From the NCBI GenBank assembly GCA_039028895.1, contig JBCCHF010000025.1, forward strand, positions 35,454 through 99,453: DNA of 64,000 nucleotides, given 5' to 3'. Below, piece by piece: positions 29,137 through 38,664 of the stretch (position 1 is its first letter; each line of letters starts with the position of its first letter). The translations under genes were made by a program, and so were the position numbers. This DNA is from JAHDCJ01 sp039028895 (lineage in GTDB: Bacteria > Bacteroidota > Bacteroidia > Chitinophagales > Saprospiraceae). A model generated the notes under the pieces. The model did no database searches. It saw only the letters and a list, made by a program, of their open reading frames with translations, and had not been told where the DNA came from.

Positions 29137-30377
29137 AATTCAGATTGGATACAAGGAAAATAAAAATTTTGGGTAATGTATTTTACCTGTTTTATTCCTC
29201 AGCAGTAATGTTATGGTGGTATTTTGGCAAAGCTTCTGTTTTTACTACCATTTTTTTGTATTCCTTCCTTTTTCTCATTGCTTACCTTATTTCCAGGCTG
29301 TTTAAAACTTCAATTGCGCAAAACCTTTTATTAGTTGCAGGGAGTTCCCTTATTTTTTTGTTTATGGGTGATTTAATGCTGCGGTACGGTTTCACCCAAT
29401 ACCATACTTATATGGAAGCCAATGGGAGTTTCTTCTACATTTCACCCTACAACAAGGTAAAACGAGAATTGAGGCAGAGACGAAAATGGGGCCAAAAAAA
29501 TTTACACTTGAAGATCCAAAAGCCCAATGCTGAAAGAATACAAAAATCAGTTAACTTTACATATATACACACTTATAATTCTCTCGGCTTAAGAGAAAAA
29601 GAAATTTCTGAGCCCTTACCTGAAAATACATTCACGATTTTAGCACTTGGAGATTCTTATACTGAAGGTGTTGGGGCACCTGGTGACTCCACCTGGCCAG
29701 TATTGACTGAACGCTTACTTAATGATCAAACTCAAGACACTACCGTTGATGTCATCAACAGTGGAATTGCAGGCAGCGACCCCGTTTTTGCCTATAAACT
29801 AGTTGAAACTTTTCTAGTCACTTATGACTTTGAAATGGTTATTCTTGCATTAAACACATCAGATATTTACGATTTATTTGTCAGAGGTGGGGATGAACGA
29901 TTTACAGAGTCAGGGGAGATCAGATTTAGAAATGGCCCTAAGTGGGAGTTCTTTTACGGAAGTAGTTATATTTTCAGAGTGATAATTCACGATGTATTAA
30001 AATATGATTTCAGATTTTTGCGACCTCATGAGATTCACAAACAAGAAGCAAAAGCTATTGATTTGATCAACCATCAGCTGATAAAATTCCAACAGCTGGC
30101 AAATAAAGAAGATTTTAAATTTGTCATTGTTATCAACCCTACATTGCATGAAGTAAAGAATAATGAAAGTGATCTCGAAAGTGTAGAAACTTACGCTCGT
30201 GATAGCCTTGAAATACCGGTGTTAAATTTATTGGAAGGCTTTAAAAACGACTCGCTGGTTTTGGAAAAGGGCGTTGACCATGTTTTCTGGCCTGTTGACT
30301 TCCATAACAACAGTAAGGGTTATACAATATGGTCTAAGTTATTAGCCGAATTTCTTCTTAAGGAGGGCTTAAATTAA
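29133..30377 (+). CDS. Membrane-anchored SGNH/GDSL hydrolase
   Basis: 414 residues. Three membrane helices near 14-30, 34-53 and 62-80 precede an SGNH domain with GDSY at 173-176 (Ser175), NSGIAGSDP at 209-217, NTSD at 241-244, and D-x-H at 389-391 in VDFHNNSKGY. It is a close paralog of the protein at 49261-50454 (shared GDSxTEGVGAPxDSTW and RGGxERF). The ATG at 29133 overlaps the HTTM stop by four bases; an upstream TTG at 29088 would overlap the HTTM gene by 49 bases and is less likely. A role as glycan esterase or acyltransferase is inferred from family and setting. Confidence 0.82.
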   Translation: MKFRLDTRKIKILGNVFYLFYSSAVMLWWYFGKASVFTTIFLYSFLFLIAYLISRLFKTSIAQNLLLVAGSSLIFLFMGDLMLRYGFTQYHTYMEANGSFFYISPYNKVKRELRQRRKWGQKNLHLKIQKPNAERIQKSVNFTYIHTYNSLGLREKEISEPLPENTFTILALGDSYTEGVGAPGDSTWPVLTERLLNDQTQDTTVDVINSGIAGSDPVFAYKLVETFLVTYDFEMVILALNTSDIYDLFVRGGDERFTESGEIRFRNGPKWEFFYGSSYIFRVIIHDVLKYDFRFLRPHEIHKQEAKAIDLINHQLIKFQQLANKEDFKFVIVINPTLHEVKNNESDLESVETYARDSLEIPVLNLLEGFKNDSLVLEKGVDHVFWPVDFHNNSKGYTIWSKLLAEFLLKEGLN

Positions 30378-31666
30378 GAATCAGGATGCATTGGCTTTTT
30401 CTCATCAATAAGCATGAATTCGTCTCGTGGTAAGTAATTCAGATATTCAATTCCTAAACCAAGCATTTCATCGTAAGAACTATTTCCTCTTTCCGCATCC
30501 TTAGGAGGTATTATTGGATTAAAGGGGTTAGAAGCTGTATTATCAAATTTAGCTTCGACATGAATTATTGATCCTTCCGGAATAACAACCAATTTTTTAA
30601 ACGTATGTGCACTTTGCCAGTTAAAATCCCAGTTATTTATTCGAATTAAAGGTATCGTAGTTTGGTCATGAGTGGTGGCATAAGCCCAAAATGATTTACC
30701 CCTAAAGTGCATATGCGGATAAATGCTGATTACTGAAATATCTTTATCCAACTTCTTCTCAATTTTAAAATCCTTCTGCTCATAAGCAGGAATAAAAAGG
30801 GGAGGGTTGACAAGGCTTTCTTCTTTTATGGCCATTGCCTCCACTTGCCGGAGGTGGTCCTGGTCAGAAAAATATAAATGTATACACGATTGGTCCTCCT
30901 GCTTTTTGCTCGAAGATGAATAATGGAGATTGAAGATTAAATAGGTGTTTTCAAAAAGGAGTTTTCCTGTTCCTTCCGGAAAATTCATGGCTGAAGTGTA
31001 CCCTGGCATATAACCATATAACATGCCGATAATCTTGCTTTTCATACCCTTAAATGAGTCAAGTCCATATTTGCCATCAGGTTCAGAAAATTCAAATAAT
31101 GCTCCTGTAGTATCGATAAAAACCCAGGCATGATGAACTGCTTTGGGATTACCAGGCACAAACTCAACGGCATTGACAAATCTGGGTTTATCAAGTTTGA
31201 GCGGTACAACGAAAGTCCTGTAATCATCAACCCCATCATCTGAAATATGATACGCTTTCTCCATGCATACCACCAGATCAGGCTCTGGTTTGTTTTCCTT
31301 TGAAATATGATTTGACATATTCATTGCAGGCCCTTCTCCTTCAAGGGCACCTTGTTCTACCCATTTTGAGATCAGCCTTTTTTCTTCTTTGGTAAGAAAT
31401 TTCTCCTGGAGAAAATTACTATAGGAAGGATCAGCATTCCATGGTGGCATATATCCTGATTTGGTAACTTTTTTGATCAATTGTGCATGTTCGGATACAT
31501 CTGCAAAATTTGAAAAGGTAAAAGGGGCAATGCCATCGGCTCTATGACAACTTGAGCAATTTTGAAAGATAATAGGGGCGACGTCTTCATTAAAAGTAAC
31601 CCGCTTTTCATGACATGAAATGAACAGGAAACAAGAAAATAACCACCAAAAAAATTGCCCTTTCAT
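30374..31666 (-). CDS. Lipoprotein with cytochrome c motif and copper monooxygenase-like fold
   Basis: A 430-residue lipoprotein (lipobox FISC, Cys18). A haem-binding CSSCH motif lies at 37-41, in a short cytochrome c-like domain (MPPWNAD near 73). Two beta domains with the histidines expected of type II copper, ascorbate-dependent monooxygenases follow: HHAW at 178-181, NLHYS near 248, and PHMHFRGKSF with His318 and His320. The predicted role is redox chemistry at the outer membrane; the substrate is unknown. It is the last gene of a four-gene minus-strand operon, overlapping the arylsulfotransferase-like gene by four bases (ATGA), and overlaps the convergent SGNH gene by four bases. Confidence 0.82.
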   Translation of the reverse strand: MKGQFFWWLFSCFLFISCHEKRVTFNEDVAPIIFQNCSSCHRADGIAPFTFSNFADVSEHAQLIKKVTKSGYMPPWNADPSYSNFLQEKFLTKEEKRLISKWVEQGALEGEGPAMNMSNHISKENKPEPDLVVCMEKAYHISDDGVDDYRTFVVPLKLDKPRFVNAVEFVPGNPKAVHHAWVFIDTTGALFEFSEPDGKYGLDSFKGMKSKIIGMLYGYMPGYTSAMNFPEGTGKLLFENTYLIFNLHYSSSSKKQEDQSCIHLYFSDQDHLRQVEAMAIKEESLVNPPLFIPAYEQKDFKIEKKLDKDISVISIYPHMHFRGKSFWAYATTHDQTTIPLIRINNWDFNWQSAHTFKKLVVIPEGSIIHVEAKFDNTASNPFNPIIPPKDAERGNSSYDEMLGLGIEYLNYLPRDEFMLIDEKKPMHPDS

Positions 31667-33174
31667 CGATGGATCCTAAATTCTGATTTTCCGGATTCGT
31701 AAAAGAATAAATATAATTGCCCCTGGGTTGGAGACTCAATTTTTTGTCCCAAAACATTGAAAATGGCGATAATATCTGGTGAATCATCTATGGCAACCGG
31801 AGCAATTGAAGTGATCGGACAACCATCACTAAGTTCATTGATCACAAAGGGCTCAGATCCAATCATGCCGTCGCCATAGTTTACCCAAGCCTGATATGTT
31901 CCCGGACTTTCAACCAAAATGGCAGTTGAGGTTGAACCTGTTGACCATTCATAATCCTGAAATCCATCCGGCGCATTCAAAATTATGTTTTCTCCTTCGA
32001 GTGTACACAAAATATCGGGCCGTTCCTGAAAGTTATCGAGGTCAAATGCAAATGATCGATAGCTGAAATATTCATCTTTCAGGTTTAATATATGGGTAAC
32101 CACATCAAAATTATTCACCACATAAAAGGTGGGATCAGGTCGAAAAACAAAACCGGAATTAATGAGTCTGGTTTCCTCTAATGCATGAAAGTTGCCCATT
32201 CCGTCTGCATAAAATCCAGGTTCAAAATTATGTTCCCATACTTTCGTGGCAATCCAATTGACCGTGTCTAATTGATATTCAACTGCTCGAGACACTCTTG
32301 GCTCAGGAGACATAACTGCGTTATCATAAACGGTAATATTGCCATTGGCTAATATTCTGGCATCGTGCTGCCCCGAAAAACCGGGATCATTATCGAATTG
32401 GAAGGAACTTGACTTGCCACCCAATCGCCAAATGATCTCGCCTGACATTCGATCTATTTTATATACAGCATTCAGGTTTCTAAACGACAGTAATAAATTC
32501 CCATCATGGTCAACTTCTATAGAATTACCATGAGCATATTTGTAACCAGAAGGAGTATATCCATAAAATTCATAAGCCTCGGTAGGGTGGATGTGCTCGT
32601 TACTATCCCAGCTGAAAATTAGATGGTGGTCCTCGTCATATTCTTCGATATAAAAACCTCTTACAACTGTATTTTCACTGCCTGGTACTCCATTAAACTG
32701 ATAAGCACTTAGGTCCATAATACTATCCTTTTTTCCTGCCAGCAGATAGTTGCCGTTTGGTGCAATATTAAACTCATGACGATCGCTCAGTAAGTTTAAA
32801 GATCTTTGGATGGAATCTGTTAGTACAAGGTTGTCATTCAGAATGAATGAATAAACATCCCCGTTATCATTGATTCTTGAAAAAGAATATTGATCGTGGT
32901 CAGGGTGATATTTGAAATCCAAAAGAATAAAAGCAGGTATTTGCATGTACCAAACAAGGAATCCCTGGTTGTCAAGTATTTGCAGAGAAGGCGCATATTC
33001 CGGATTAACAGTAAACTCGAAGGGGGCGGTAAAAAACGAACTTTGAGATGAATTATCGTTAACCTGAAACTCGTAAGGAGGAATGGCGTTTGGCCTGGGC
33101 CTGTTAAAGTCTTGGGCAGAGAGAGCAGATAAAACCACACAAAAACATACAATTGTATAAAAGACTTTTTTCAT
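31663..33174 (-). CDS. Arylsulfotransferase-like secreted protein with T9SS type A tail
   Basis: 503 residues from the ATG at 33172-33174, which gives a proper signal peptide (MKKVFYTIVCFCVVLSALSAQ); a longer reading from 33276 has no signal and is rejected. The central beta-propeller carries typical arylsulfotransferase features: HGNSIEVDHDGNLLLSFRNL, GEIIWRLGG, then QHDARILANGNITVYDN. A Ser/Thr-rich linker domain and a C-terminal NVLGQKIESPTQGQLYLFFYESGKSEFRIHR-type sequence match a T9SS type A sorting domain, so it is exported by T9SS. PAPS-independent sulfate transfer is known for the family but not proven here. It is eight bases downstream of a polytopic protein gene. Confidence 0.85.
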   Translation of the reverse strand: MKKVFYTIVCFCVVLSALSAQDFNRPRPNAIPPYEFQVNDNSSQSSFFTAPFEFTVNPEYAPSLQILDNQGFLVWYMQIPAFILLDFKYHPDHDQYSFSRINDNGDVYSFILNDNLVLTDSIQRSLNLLSDRHEFNIAPNGNYLLAGKKDSIMDLSAYQFNGVPGSENTVVRGFYIEEYDEDHHLIFSWDSNEHIHPTEAYEFYGYTPSGYKYAHGNSIEVDHDGNLLLSFRNLNAVYKIDRMSGEIIWRLGGKSSSFQFDNDPGFSGQHDARILANGNITVYDNAVMSPEPRVSRAVEYQLDTVNWIATKVWEHNFEPGFYADGMGNFHALEETRLINSGFVFRPDPTFYVVNNFDVVTHILNLKDEYFSYRSFAFDLDNFQERPDILCTLEGENIILNAPDGFQDYEWSTGSTSTAILVESPGTYQAWVNYGDGMIGSEPFVINELSDGCPITSIAPVAIDDSPDIIAIFNVLGQKIESPTQGQLYLFFYESGKSEFRIHR

Positions 33175-33182
33175 TTTCTTCT

Positions 33183-34388
33183 TTAAAAAACAATGATTAG
33201 CTCCGGGATTTTGGAAAATACTGAAAACACACCGCCATCCAGATTTAACCCCTTTGAATGAATACCTACACTCCAAATATTTAGCGGTAAAATAATCAAA
33301 AGGCTTATCACCGCAGCACGATCTGGTTTTATAGTTGAATCCTGCCAGTATTTACTGTATTCAAGACAAGATCCTAATAAAATAACCAAAAGGGTAAAAT
33401 GAATAAATAACCACCGCCCCCAATCTATGGCCAGGAAAAACAGCGGAATGGAAAAGAGAATAGCAAATCCATAAAGTTTCAGAAAATTTGACCCCAGGTT
33501 TAGTCGCATTGATGCAAAAAAATAAAAGTGAATAACACCGATAAGATAACAAACAAAATATAGAGAATATCCACTCAGATTTTCCCAAATGTATTGATAA
33601 GCAACCACTGTCCATGAGTATATCCCACCTTCTAATGCCACCCCCCTCGAATTAAGAATTTCCAGAGAACTACCCTGGTTGATTGGCCCGCCAAAAACCC
33701 ATAAAATAAAGGTAGGAATCCCTACGCTTGCCAGATAGATTCCCCATCGTTTAAGATCCACTTTTTTGTTATTGTGGACATATAAAGCCAACAGAAAAAA
33801 TGGAATGTAAAAGACAATCAATTCGTGAAGCAGGCATGAAAAAGATAAAAGGATTAATATGGAAATCTCCTTCCTCCGGTCTAGTTGCTTTTTGGAAAGC
33901 AGGTAGACGAAAAAGGTGAATATGACAATTATAATTATTTCTTTTCTGCCAATAGCAGCAGGTTTATTCATCATGAATAAGAAGGTTAAAGGGGAGAGGA
34001 CAAGGGTAAGAAAATACGGGCCAATCAGTTTATCCCAAATCAGTTTTAGGAAGAAAATGAGAAAAATACCGTAAAGTGTCACCTGAATACAAAACACCAG
34101 AAAGGTGAGTTGTAACCCGGTTAAATCCTGCAGTACGAAAAATATATTTCCGGAAAGCCCTCTTCTTTTAAAGCCGCCGTCTGAATAATTGACTAACCAA
34201 TCTCCAAGCACCCATGTAATCGGATCGTTGATCTGGATAAATAAAATGGTGAATACAAAGACAAAAAGAAATATGTAAAAGCCCACCAATATGATTTTGT
34301 AGTTAATCATCGAAGTCACTACATTTTTAGCTGGATTTTTATCTGGCTCGGCTTTCATTGTATAGGTTAAAGAGGGTTTAGGATTCAC
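33183..34388 (-). CDS. Polytopic membrane protein of a surface polysaccharide locus
   Basis: 401 residues with about ten membrane helices and no recognised catalytic signature. Conserved-looking loops are VNYSDGGFKRRGLSGNIF near residue 65, GRKE near 147, HE near 190, and DWGRW near 330. Such arrangements occur in uncharacterised proteins of polysaccharide clusters and a polymerase or flippase-type role is possible, but the sequence does not decide. The start is GTG at 34386-34388, which overlaps the upstream gene by 11 bases; an ATG at 34358 is an alternative. Second gene of the four-gene operon. Confidence 0.65.
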   Translation of the reverse strand: MNPKPSLTYTMKAEPDKNPAKNVVTSMINYKIILVGFYIFLFVFVFTILFIQINDPITWVLGDWLVNYSDGGFKRRGLSGNIFFVLQDLTGLQLTFLVFCIQVTLYGIFLIFFLKLIWDKLIGPYFLTLVLSPLTFLFMMNKPAAIGRKEIIIIVIFTFFVYLLSKKQLDRRKEISILILLSFSCLLHELIVFYIPFFLLALYVHNNKKVDLKRWGIYLASVGIPTFILWVFGGPINQGSSLEILNSRGVALEGGIYSWTVVAYQYIWENLSGYSLYFVCYLIGVIHFYFFASMRLNLGSNFLKLYGFAILFSIPLFFLAIDWGRWLFIHFTLLVILLGSCLEYSKYWQDSTIKPDRAAVISLLIILPLNIWSVGIHSKGLNLDGGVFSVFSKIPELIIVF

Positions 34389-36075
34389 CCGACTTTTTTG
34401 CGGTAAGGAAATATCGAAAACAGCCGATGGCTAAAAGGAAAGGGATTGCAAATAAGTTAAAACGCGGATAATTTTGCGTGAGCAAAAGCATAAAACCGAG
34501 ATTAACCAGTGGCAGGATCCCTAAAAAGAGAATCACCCAATCCAATTTGACCAATGCAATGAGGAATTGGATAATTAAACTCAAAAAGCCAAGGTATAAG
34601 ATGATATTCACCCATCCGATTCCAGACCATGAAACACCTCTCAATGAAAGTGGCAACATAACGGAAAAATGCCGAATAGGATCGCTGAAGGCCTTCTTTC
34701 GCATATGTTCTGTAAGTCGTTCTTCAGCCTCTTCAATACTAAAGCCTGATAGATGCCACTTCAGCCTTTTCAATTTTCCTTTCAGGTAGAAACCGTTTGG
34801 ATTCTCGTCATCCAAAAACTCATAAAGTGGTGTTTGTTTGTCCTGGTTTGATGATTTTAACTCAGATATTGAGCTATTCTTTGACCAATAACGGAATGCC
34901 TTACAATAGTCCGTCTTATCTAATTGGTTTAGCTCATGCCTGATGCTTAATACAGATCCAGCTCTCTGGGTGAAAACATACTTCCCAAAGTGAACATAAT
35001 TTCGGGCTAGCCACAGACCAGTAGGTACCATAAATCCCAAAACAAAAAAGACAAGGTATTTTCTGTTTATTGATTTTTTCCAGGCATATAACATCAACAA
35101 TAAAAAGACCGGGAATGTACTGTAAAAGAAAGAAGCTTTTCCCAAACTTAAAACTCCCAGAAAAAACCCTCCAGAAATCCAATATCCCGCTCCACCTCCA
35201 GGTTTGAGGATTTTTATCAGAAAGAAAACGCTCAGAATAAAAAAGGGATAGGTCGCCATTTCGCTTCCAAATGTTGACATCTCAGCCCTGAATTCTTCAA
35301 ATAGAAATGGTGAAATACTTACAGCAAATGAAAAAATCTGGTTCCTCGTTATCTCGAAAATGGTGAGATACAGAAATATTGAAGCCATAACAATACAAAC
35401 AACAAGAATCCATCGACTACTGGCCATTACCTGATTGATCTCTTGAGATGACGCGTGTAGAGAATTCATAAATTCAGGCCGATCCATTTGCCAGATTTTG
35501 TGATTAAAAAATAAGGCAATGCTGTAAACACAAGAGGGGATCGGTTCTCGATAAGCAGTTGGTCGTATGACCTCATGTTCCTTTAACGGAAAAAAAACGG
35601 TGTCCAATCCAATCTTTTTGATTCTCTTAATATTGATTTTTGCCAGGTTGGCAAATTCCTGGTCATCGATTAAAATAGTTTTAGTGAATTGATCATAATT
35701 TGAGAACAATAAATGGGTGTCAACCTCTATCTGGTAACTTTTACAGTAGGAAGAAATTTTCGTAAAAATGGAGTCTCGGAATGCAACTCTTTTCTTTTCT
35801 TTTGCTGCATCGAAATTAGTAGCATCAGGGTCGTAAATACCAGGCGTGCAAAATGAAATGGAGTAGGTACCTTCACCAATAAGGTTATAGGCACCGCTCA
35901 GGTAATGCTTTTGATCGCCTTTTATATTCAATGTGCCGCAAGCAAAGAAAATAAGAGTTGAAACTAGATTAATGGTCAATATGGCAGGCAAATGATTTTT
36001 GATTTGCATGATTTTGGTAGATTTCTTCCATGAATTCTCAAAATCAGGTTCCTTTTTGCCTTTTTCCAGTTTCAC
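34378..36075 (-). CDS. GT-C type membrane glycosyltransferase (ArnT/GT39-like)
   Basis: 565 residues. One helix at the N-terminus (about 30-48) leads to a large first loop with GDQKHYLSGAYNLIGEGTYS near residue 53, where the acidic residue is in the position used by GT-C enzymes. RPTAYREPIPSCVYS follows near 175, and about ten helices after that. GT-C enzymes use lipid-phosphate-linked sugars outside the cytoplasm. The plus-strand gene that starts 47 bases away encodes a polyprenyl-phosphate sugar synthase, which could supply that donor. GTG start; first gene of the minus-strand operon that ends with the copper/cytochrome lipoprotein. Confidence 0.72.
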   Translation of the reverse strand: MKLEKGKKEPDFENSWKKSTKIMQIKNHLPAILTINLVSTLIFFACGTLNIKGDQKHYLSGAYNLIGEGTYSISFCTPGIYDPDATNFDAAKEKKRVAFRDSIFTKISSYCKSYQIEVDTHLLFSNYDQFTKTILIDDQEFANLAKINIKRIKKIGLDTVFFPLKEHEVIRPTAYREPIPSCVYSIALFFNHKIWQMDRPEFMNSLHASSQEINQVMASSRWILVVCIVMASIFLYLTIFEITRNQIFSFAVSISPFLFEEFRAEMSTFGSEMATYPFFILSVFFLIKILKPGGGAGYWISGGFFLGVLSLGKASFFYSTFPVFLLLMLYAWKKSINRKYLVFFVLGFMVPTGLWLARNYVHFGKYVFTQRAGSVLSIRHELNQLDKTDYCKAFRYWSKNSSISELKSSNQDKQTPLYEFLDDENPNGFYLKGKLKRLKWHLSGFSIEEAEERLTEHMRKKAFSDPIRHFSVMLPLSLRGVSWSGIGWVNIILYLGFLSLIIQFLIALVKLDWVILFLGILPLVNLGFMLLLTQNYPRFNLFAIPFLLAIGCFRYFLTAKKSGES

Positions 36076-36121
36076 TTGTCTTTGTGATTTTTACTTTTGT
36101 AAGGTAGCTAATATTCAATGA

Positions 36122-36841
36122 ATGCCGAGTCAACTATTGAGCATAATTATCCCCGTATTCAATGAGGAAAACACCATTATAGAGGTGCTTGACCGAATTT
36201 TCTCCATTCAGAATTTGAAAAATGTCGAGATGGAAATCATTGTTATCAATGATGGGTCCACAGATGCCACAAAAAGTAATCTTGAAACCTATATTTCCCG
36301 GCATACTGATCGAAATATTTCAATAAAAAATTTTGAAAAGAACTATGGAAAAGGGGCCTCAGTCGCTAGCGGAATTAATTCTGCCAAAGGTGATATCATT
36401 ATTATCCAGGACGCAGATCTTGAATATGACCCTTTGGAATACCAAAAACTCATACAACCAATAATTAATGGAAAAGCGGATGTTGTTTATGGATCAAGGT
36501 TTAAGGGATCAGGGCCTCACAGGATGATATATTTCTGGCATTATTTGGGGAATCGTGTTTTAACAGGCCTTTCAAATTTACTTAACAACCTCAACCTTTC
36601 TGACATGGAAACTTGCTACAAGGTATTCAAGGCGGATATAATAAAGTCTATTCATCTAAAAGAGAATGGTTTTGGTATAGAGCCTGAAATAACAGCAAAG
36701 ATTGCCAGAATACCCGGCATCAGAATTTACGAGGTAGGGATCGCTTATTTTGGCAGGTCTTATGAAGAAGGGAAGAAAATCAGGTGGTGGGATGGACTCT
36801 GGGCTGTTTATTGCATTCTGAAATACCGACTCTTTGACTGA
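36122..36841 (+). CDS. GT2 polyprenyl-phosphate sugar transferase (DPM1-like)
   Basis: A 239-residue GT-A enzyme that lacks membrane helices. It has LSIIIPVFNEENTI, then VINDGSTD, then the donor-site motif QDADLEYDP with Asp97 and Asp99, followed by VVYGSRF and GFGIEPEITAKI, matching dolichyl/polyprenyl-phosphate mannosyl- or glucosyltransferases. It probably charges a polyprenyl phosphate with a hexose from a nucleotide sugar for GT-C enzymes such as the divergent neighbour (46-base gap). The ATG at 36122 was chosen because the ATG at 36118 is in another frame. Confidence 0.88.
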   Translation: MPSQLLSIIIPVFNEENTIIEVLDRIFSIQNLKNVEMEIIVINDGSTDATKSNLETYISRHTDRNISIKNFEKNYGKGASVASGINSAKGDIIIIQDADLEYDPLEYQKLIQPIINGKADVVYGSRFKGSGPHRMIYFWHYLGNRVLTGLSNLLNNLNLSDMETCYKVFKADIIKSIHLKENGFGIEPEITAKIARIPGIRIYEVGIAYFGRSYEEGKKIRWWDGLWAVYCILKYRLFD

Positions 36842-36926
36842 TATCAATTGATATTTCATAAACAAAAATCTTGTTGGTAATTTAGCAATGGTATTCTTAT
36901 TCTATGTCATAAAAATCAATTGATAT
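36841..36926 (+). promoter_or_regulatory. Two copies of palindrome ATCAATTGATAT upstream of a lipoprotein gene
   Basis: ATCAATTGATAT occurs at 36843-36854, where it is part of a 14-base perfect palindrome beginning at 36841, and again at 36915-36926, where it runs into the ATG at 36925. The two copies flank the whole intergenic gap. This could be an operator pair or sites affecting translation. No regulator is known. Confidence 0.35.
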
Positions 36927-37353
36927 GAAGTGGATTGTGATTCTGTTTTGTGCTGCAATGTTTTTGGGATGCGGTACAGAGAATGGCGGAAATGAAGTCT
37001 CTAGTGAAGCACCAAAAGAAAAAACCAGGCAACAAGAAAAATATACTGGCAATCTTTTATGTATAGTGCCGGAGAAAGGGACCGCAGAATTTAAAATGAC
37101 ACAGGAGAGTGATTATTTTTTAAAAGGTTTGGTTAACTATGATTCACTCCAATTAGCCTATTCCGTGAATACGGTCATATATCCTTTGAATGATTCCGCA
37201 GTCATTGAGGAGATGCAGGATGTCGTGACAATTGGATATTACCACATTAAGGAATATGAACTCCCTGATGGGACGAAAAGACTAAAAGGCCATTGGGTTT
37301 CAAAAGATAATACGAAAAGAATAGACAACCTTGAGTTTGAAAACGTGAAATAA
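36925..37353 (+). CDS. Small lipoprotein of unknown function
   Basis: A 142-residue lipoprotein with lipobox FLGC (Cys16), a short charged linker and a beta-rich domain (GNLLCIVPEKGTAEFKM...GYYHIKEYELPDGTKRLKG). No family recognised. It stands alone between the DPM1-like gene and a convergent SGNH gene, and may be controlled by the palindrome pair upstream. Confidence 0.65.
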   Translation: MKWIVILFCAAMFLGCGTENGGNEVSSEAPKEKTRQQEKYTGNLLCIVPEKGTAEFKMTQESDYFLKGLVNYDSLQLAYSVNTVIYPLNDSAVIEEMQDVVTIGYYHIKEYELPDGTKRLKGHWVSKDNTKRIDNLEFENVK

Positions 37354-37363
37354 AACCTTTCTA

Positions 37364-38575
37364 TTACTCTTTCTTTTGCAGGGTCAAAAAAGTGCCAAGT
37401 GTATCTGCTACCATTTTATGGATTGCTTCCGAGGGGTGAAAATTGTATTTGTTAACAATCCTTTGCTTTTCTGGTAAAAAAGAGATTAGTGGAGTTAAAT
37501 TAATAGATGCTATATCAGTTGCTGCCAAAGCTTTTATTATTGACTGATTTACATTCCTATCTGAATAGTCAATGGTAATTTCATTAAGATTCGGGAATAA
37601 AAGTACAATAAGTTTGGTTTCAGGATATAAAGTCCGGAGGCTTATTATATTGGACAGATGTAAATCAATGAGCTCCGGTTCCAGGTAATATCCGAGATAA
37701 TTATATCGGTTTGCCTTGTTTTGAAAAAAGATTTCGAGACCCTGACCTCCTTGAGCTGACCTGGCGTATTGATCTCGTTGTTTTTTCAGAAATAATATAA
37801 ACGAGAATAAGTTTATAGAAAATGCGTGTTCAGTAAAATAATGAGTTGCAGGTTTTGGCATAGGGATTTTGCTGACATTCAAGGTATCACCTTTTAACGC
37901 TGAAATCCGGTCTTTTGAAACCACTCTTTGAATATCATTTGGTGTGTGTGCAAGAATTACAACATCAGGAGAATAAGGGAAAACCTTCAGGAAACTGATA
38001 GCCTCAGGGGTGTTAGCGCCTAATTTTGAAACACAAAAGACGTTAAAATCATTATTAAATCGAGTGCGGAGTAAATTGACAAACCTGTTCTCAGGGTCTT
38101 TTATGCCTTGACCAGCTGCAAAAGAATCTCCAAGGATTACCAGGTTTTTTTTCGAATGATCATAAATTTTTTCTGGCTCCGGATCTCTAAATCCCAATGC
38201 ATTTTTTTCCCAATAAAGATGGTACCAGGATTTCCCAACCAGGGTATTTGATCCCCCAATTGAATATGGAATGATCATGATAACTAATTCAACCAATAAG
38301 AAGGTAACAAAAATAGAATGAAAGACCGTTAAGGTATTTTTAGCGAGCTCTGACTTTATAACTTTGTTCAATTGCCAGAATCCCATTAAAACGAAAAAAA
38401 ATACCGCTGCAATTAGTAATCCCCTGAAAAAATATTTATACCAATAAAAACCGAATTCAGAAAAAATCCAGTGCGTGCTTTCAAACGATAAAAGAACAAA
38501 AATTACCCCGAGCATGTAGAAAATGACGATTTTCGTTAACCCGGATTTTGTTAATTTCGTAAATAGCACGTTCAT
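37364..38575 (-). CDS. Membrane-anchored SGNH/GDSL hydrolase
   Basis: 403 residues with three N-terminal membrane helices near 15-32, 50-68 and 84-104, then an SGNH domain: GDSF at 149-152 (Ser151), GAN at 185-187, HTPND at 210-214, and FHPSEAIHKM with His380. Residues before His380 are YN, not an Asp, so the charge relay may differ. The architecture equals the SGNH proteins at 1173-2735, 29133-30377 and 49261-50454. ATG start. The upstream side is a 90-base divergent region shared with the transglutaminase-like gene. Confidence 0.8.
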   Translation of the reverse strand: MNVLFTKLTKSGLTKIVIFYMLGVIFVLLSFESTHWIFSEFGFYWYKYFFRGLLIAAVFFFVLMGFWQLNKVIKSELAKNTLTVFHSIFVTFLLVELVIMIIPYSIGGSNTLVGKSWYHLYWEKNALGFRDPEPEKIYDHSKKNLVILGDSFAAGQGIKDPENRFVNLLRTRFNNDFNVFCVSKLGANTPEAISFLKVFPYSPDVVILAHTPNDIQRVVSKDRISALKGDTLNVSKIPMPKPATHYFTEHAFSINLFSFILFLKKQRDQYARSAQGGQGLEIFFQNKANRYNYLGYYLEPELIDLHLSNIISLRTLYPETKLIVLLFPNLNEITIDYSDRNVNQSIIKALAATDIASINLTPLISFLPEKQRIVNKYNFHPSEAIHKMVADTLGTFLTLQKKE

Positions 38576-38664
38576 CTCTTTTCGGTAACATCAATTTCAA
38601 CAAGATTACTATAAAAATTCCAAACTGGTATTACATTTTTAGTTTCGTACTGTTATGTTCCATA

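Noticed and set aside
33175..33276. Longer N-terminus of the arylsulfotransferase-like protein
   Set aside because: The extension places 34 unrelated residues before a clear signal peptide; the ATG at 33174 is the better start.
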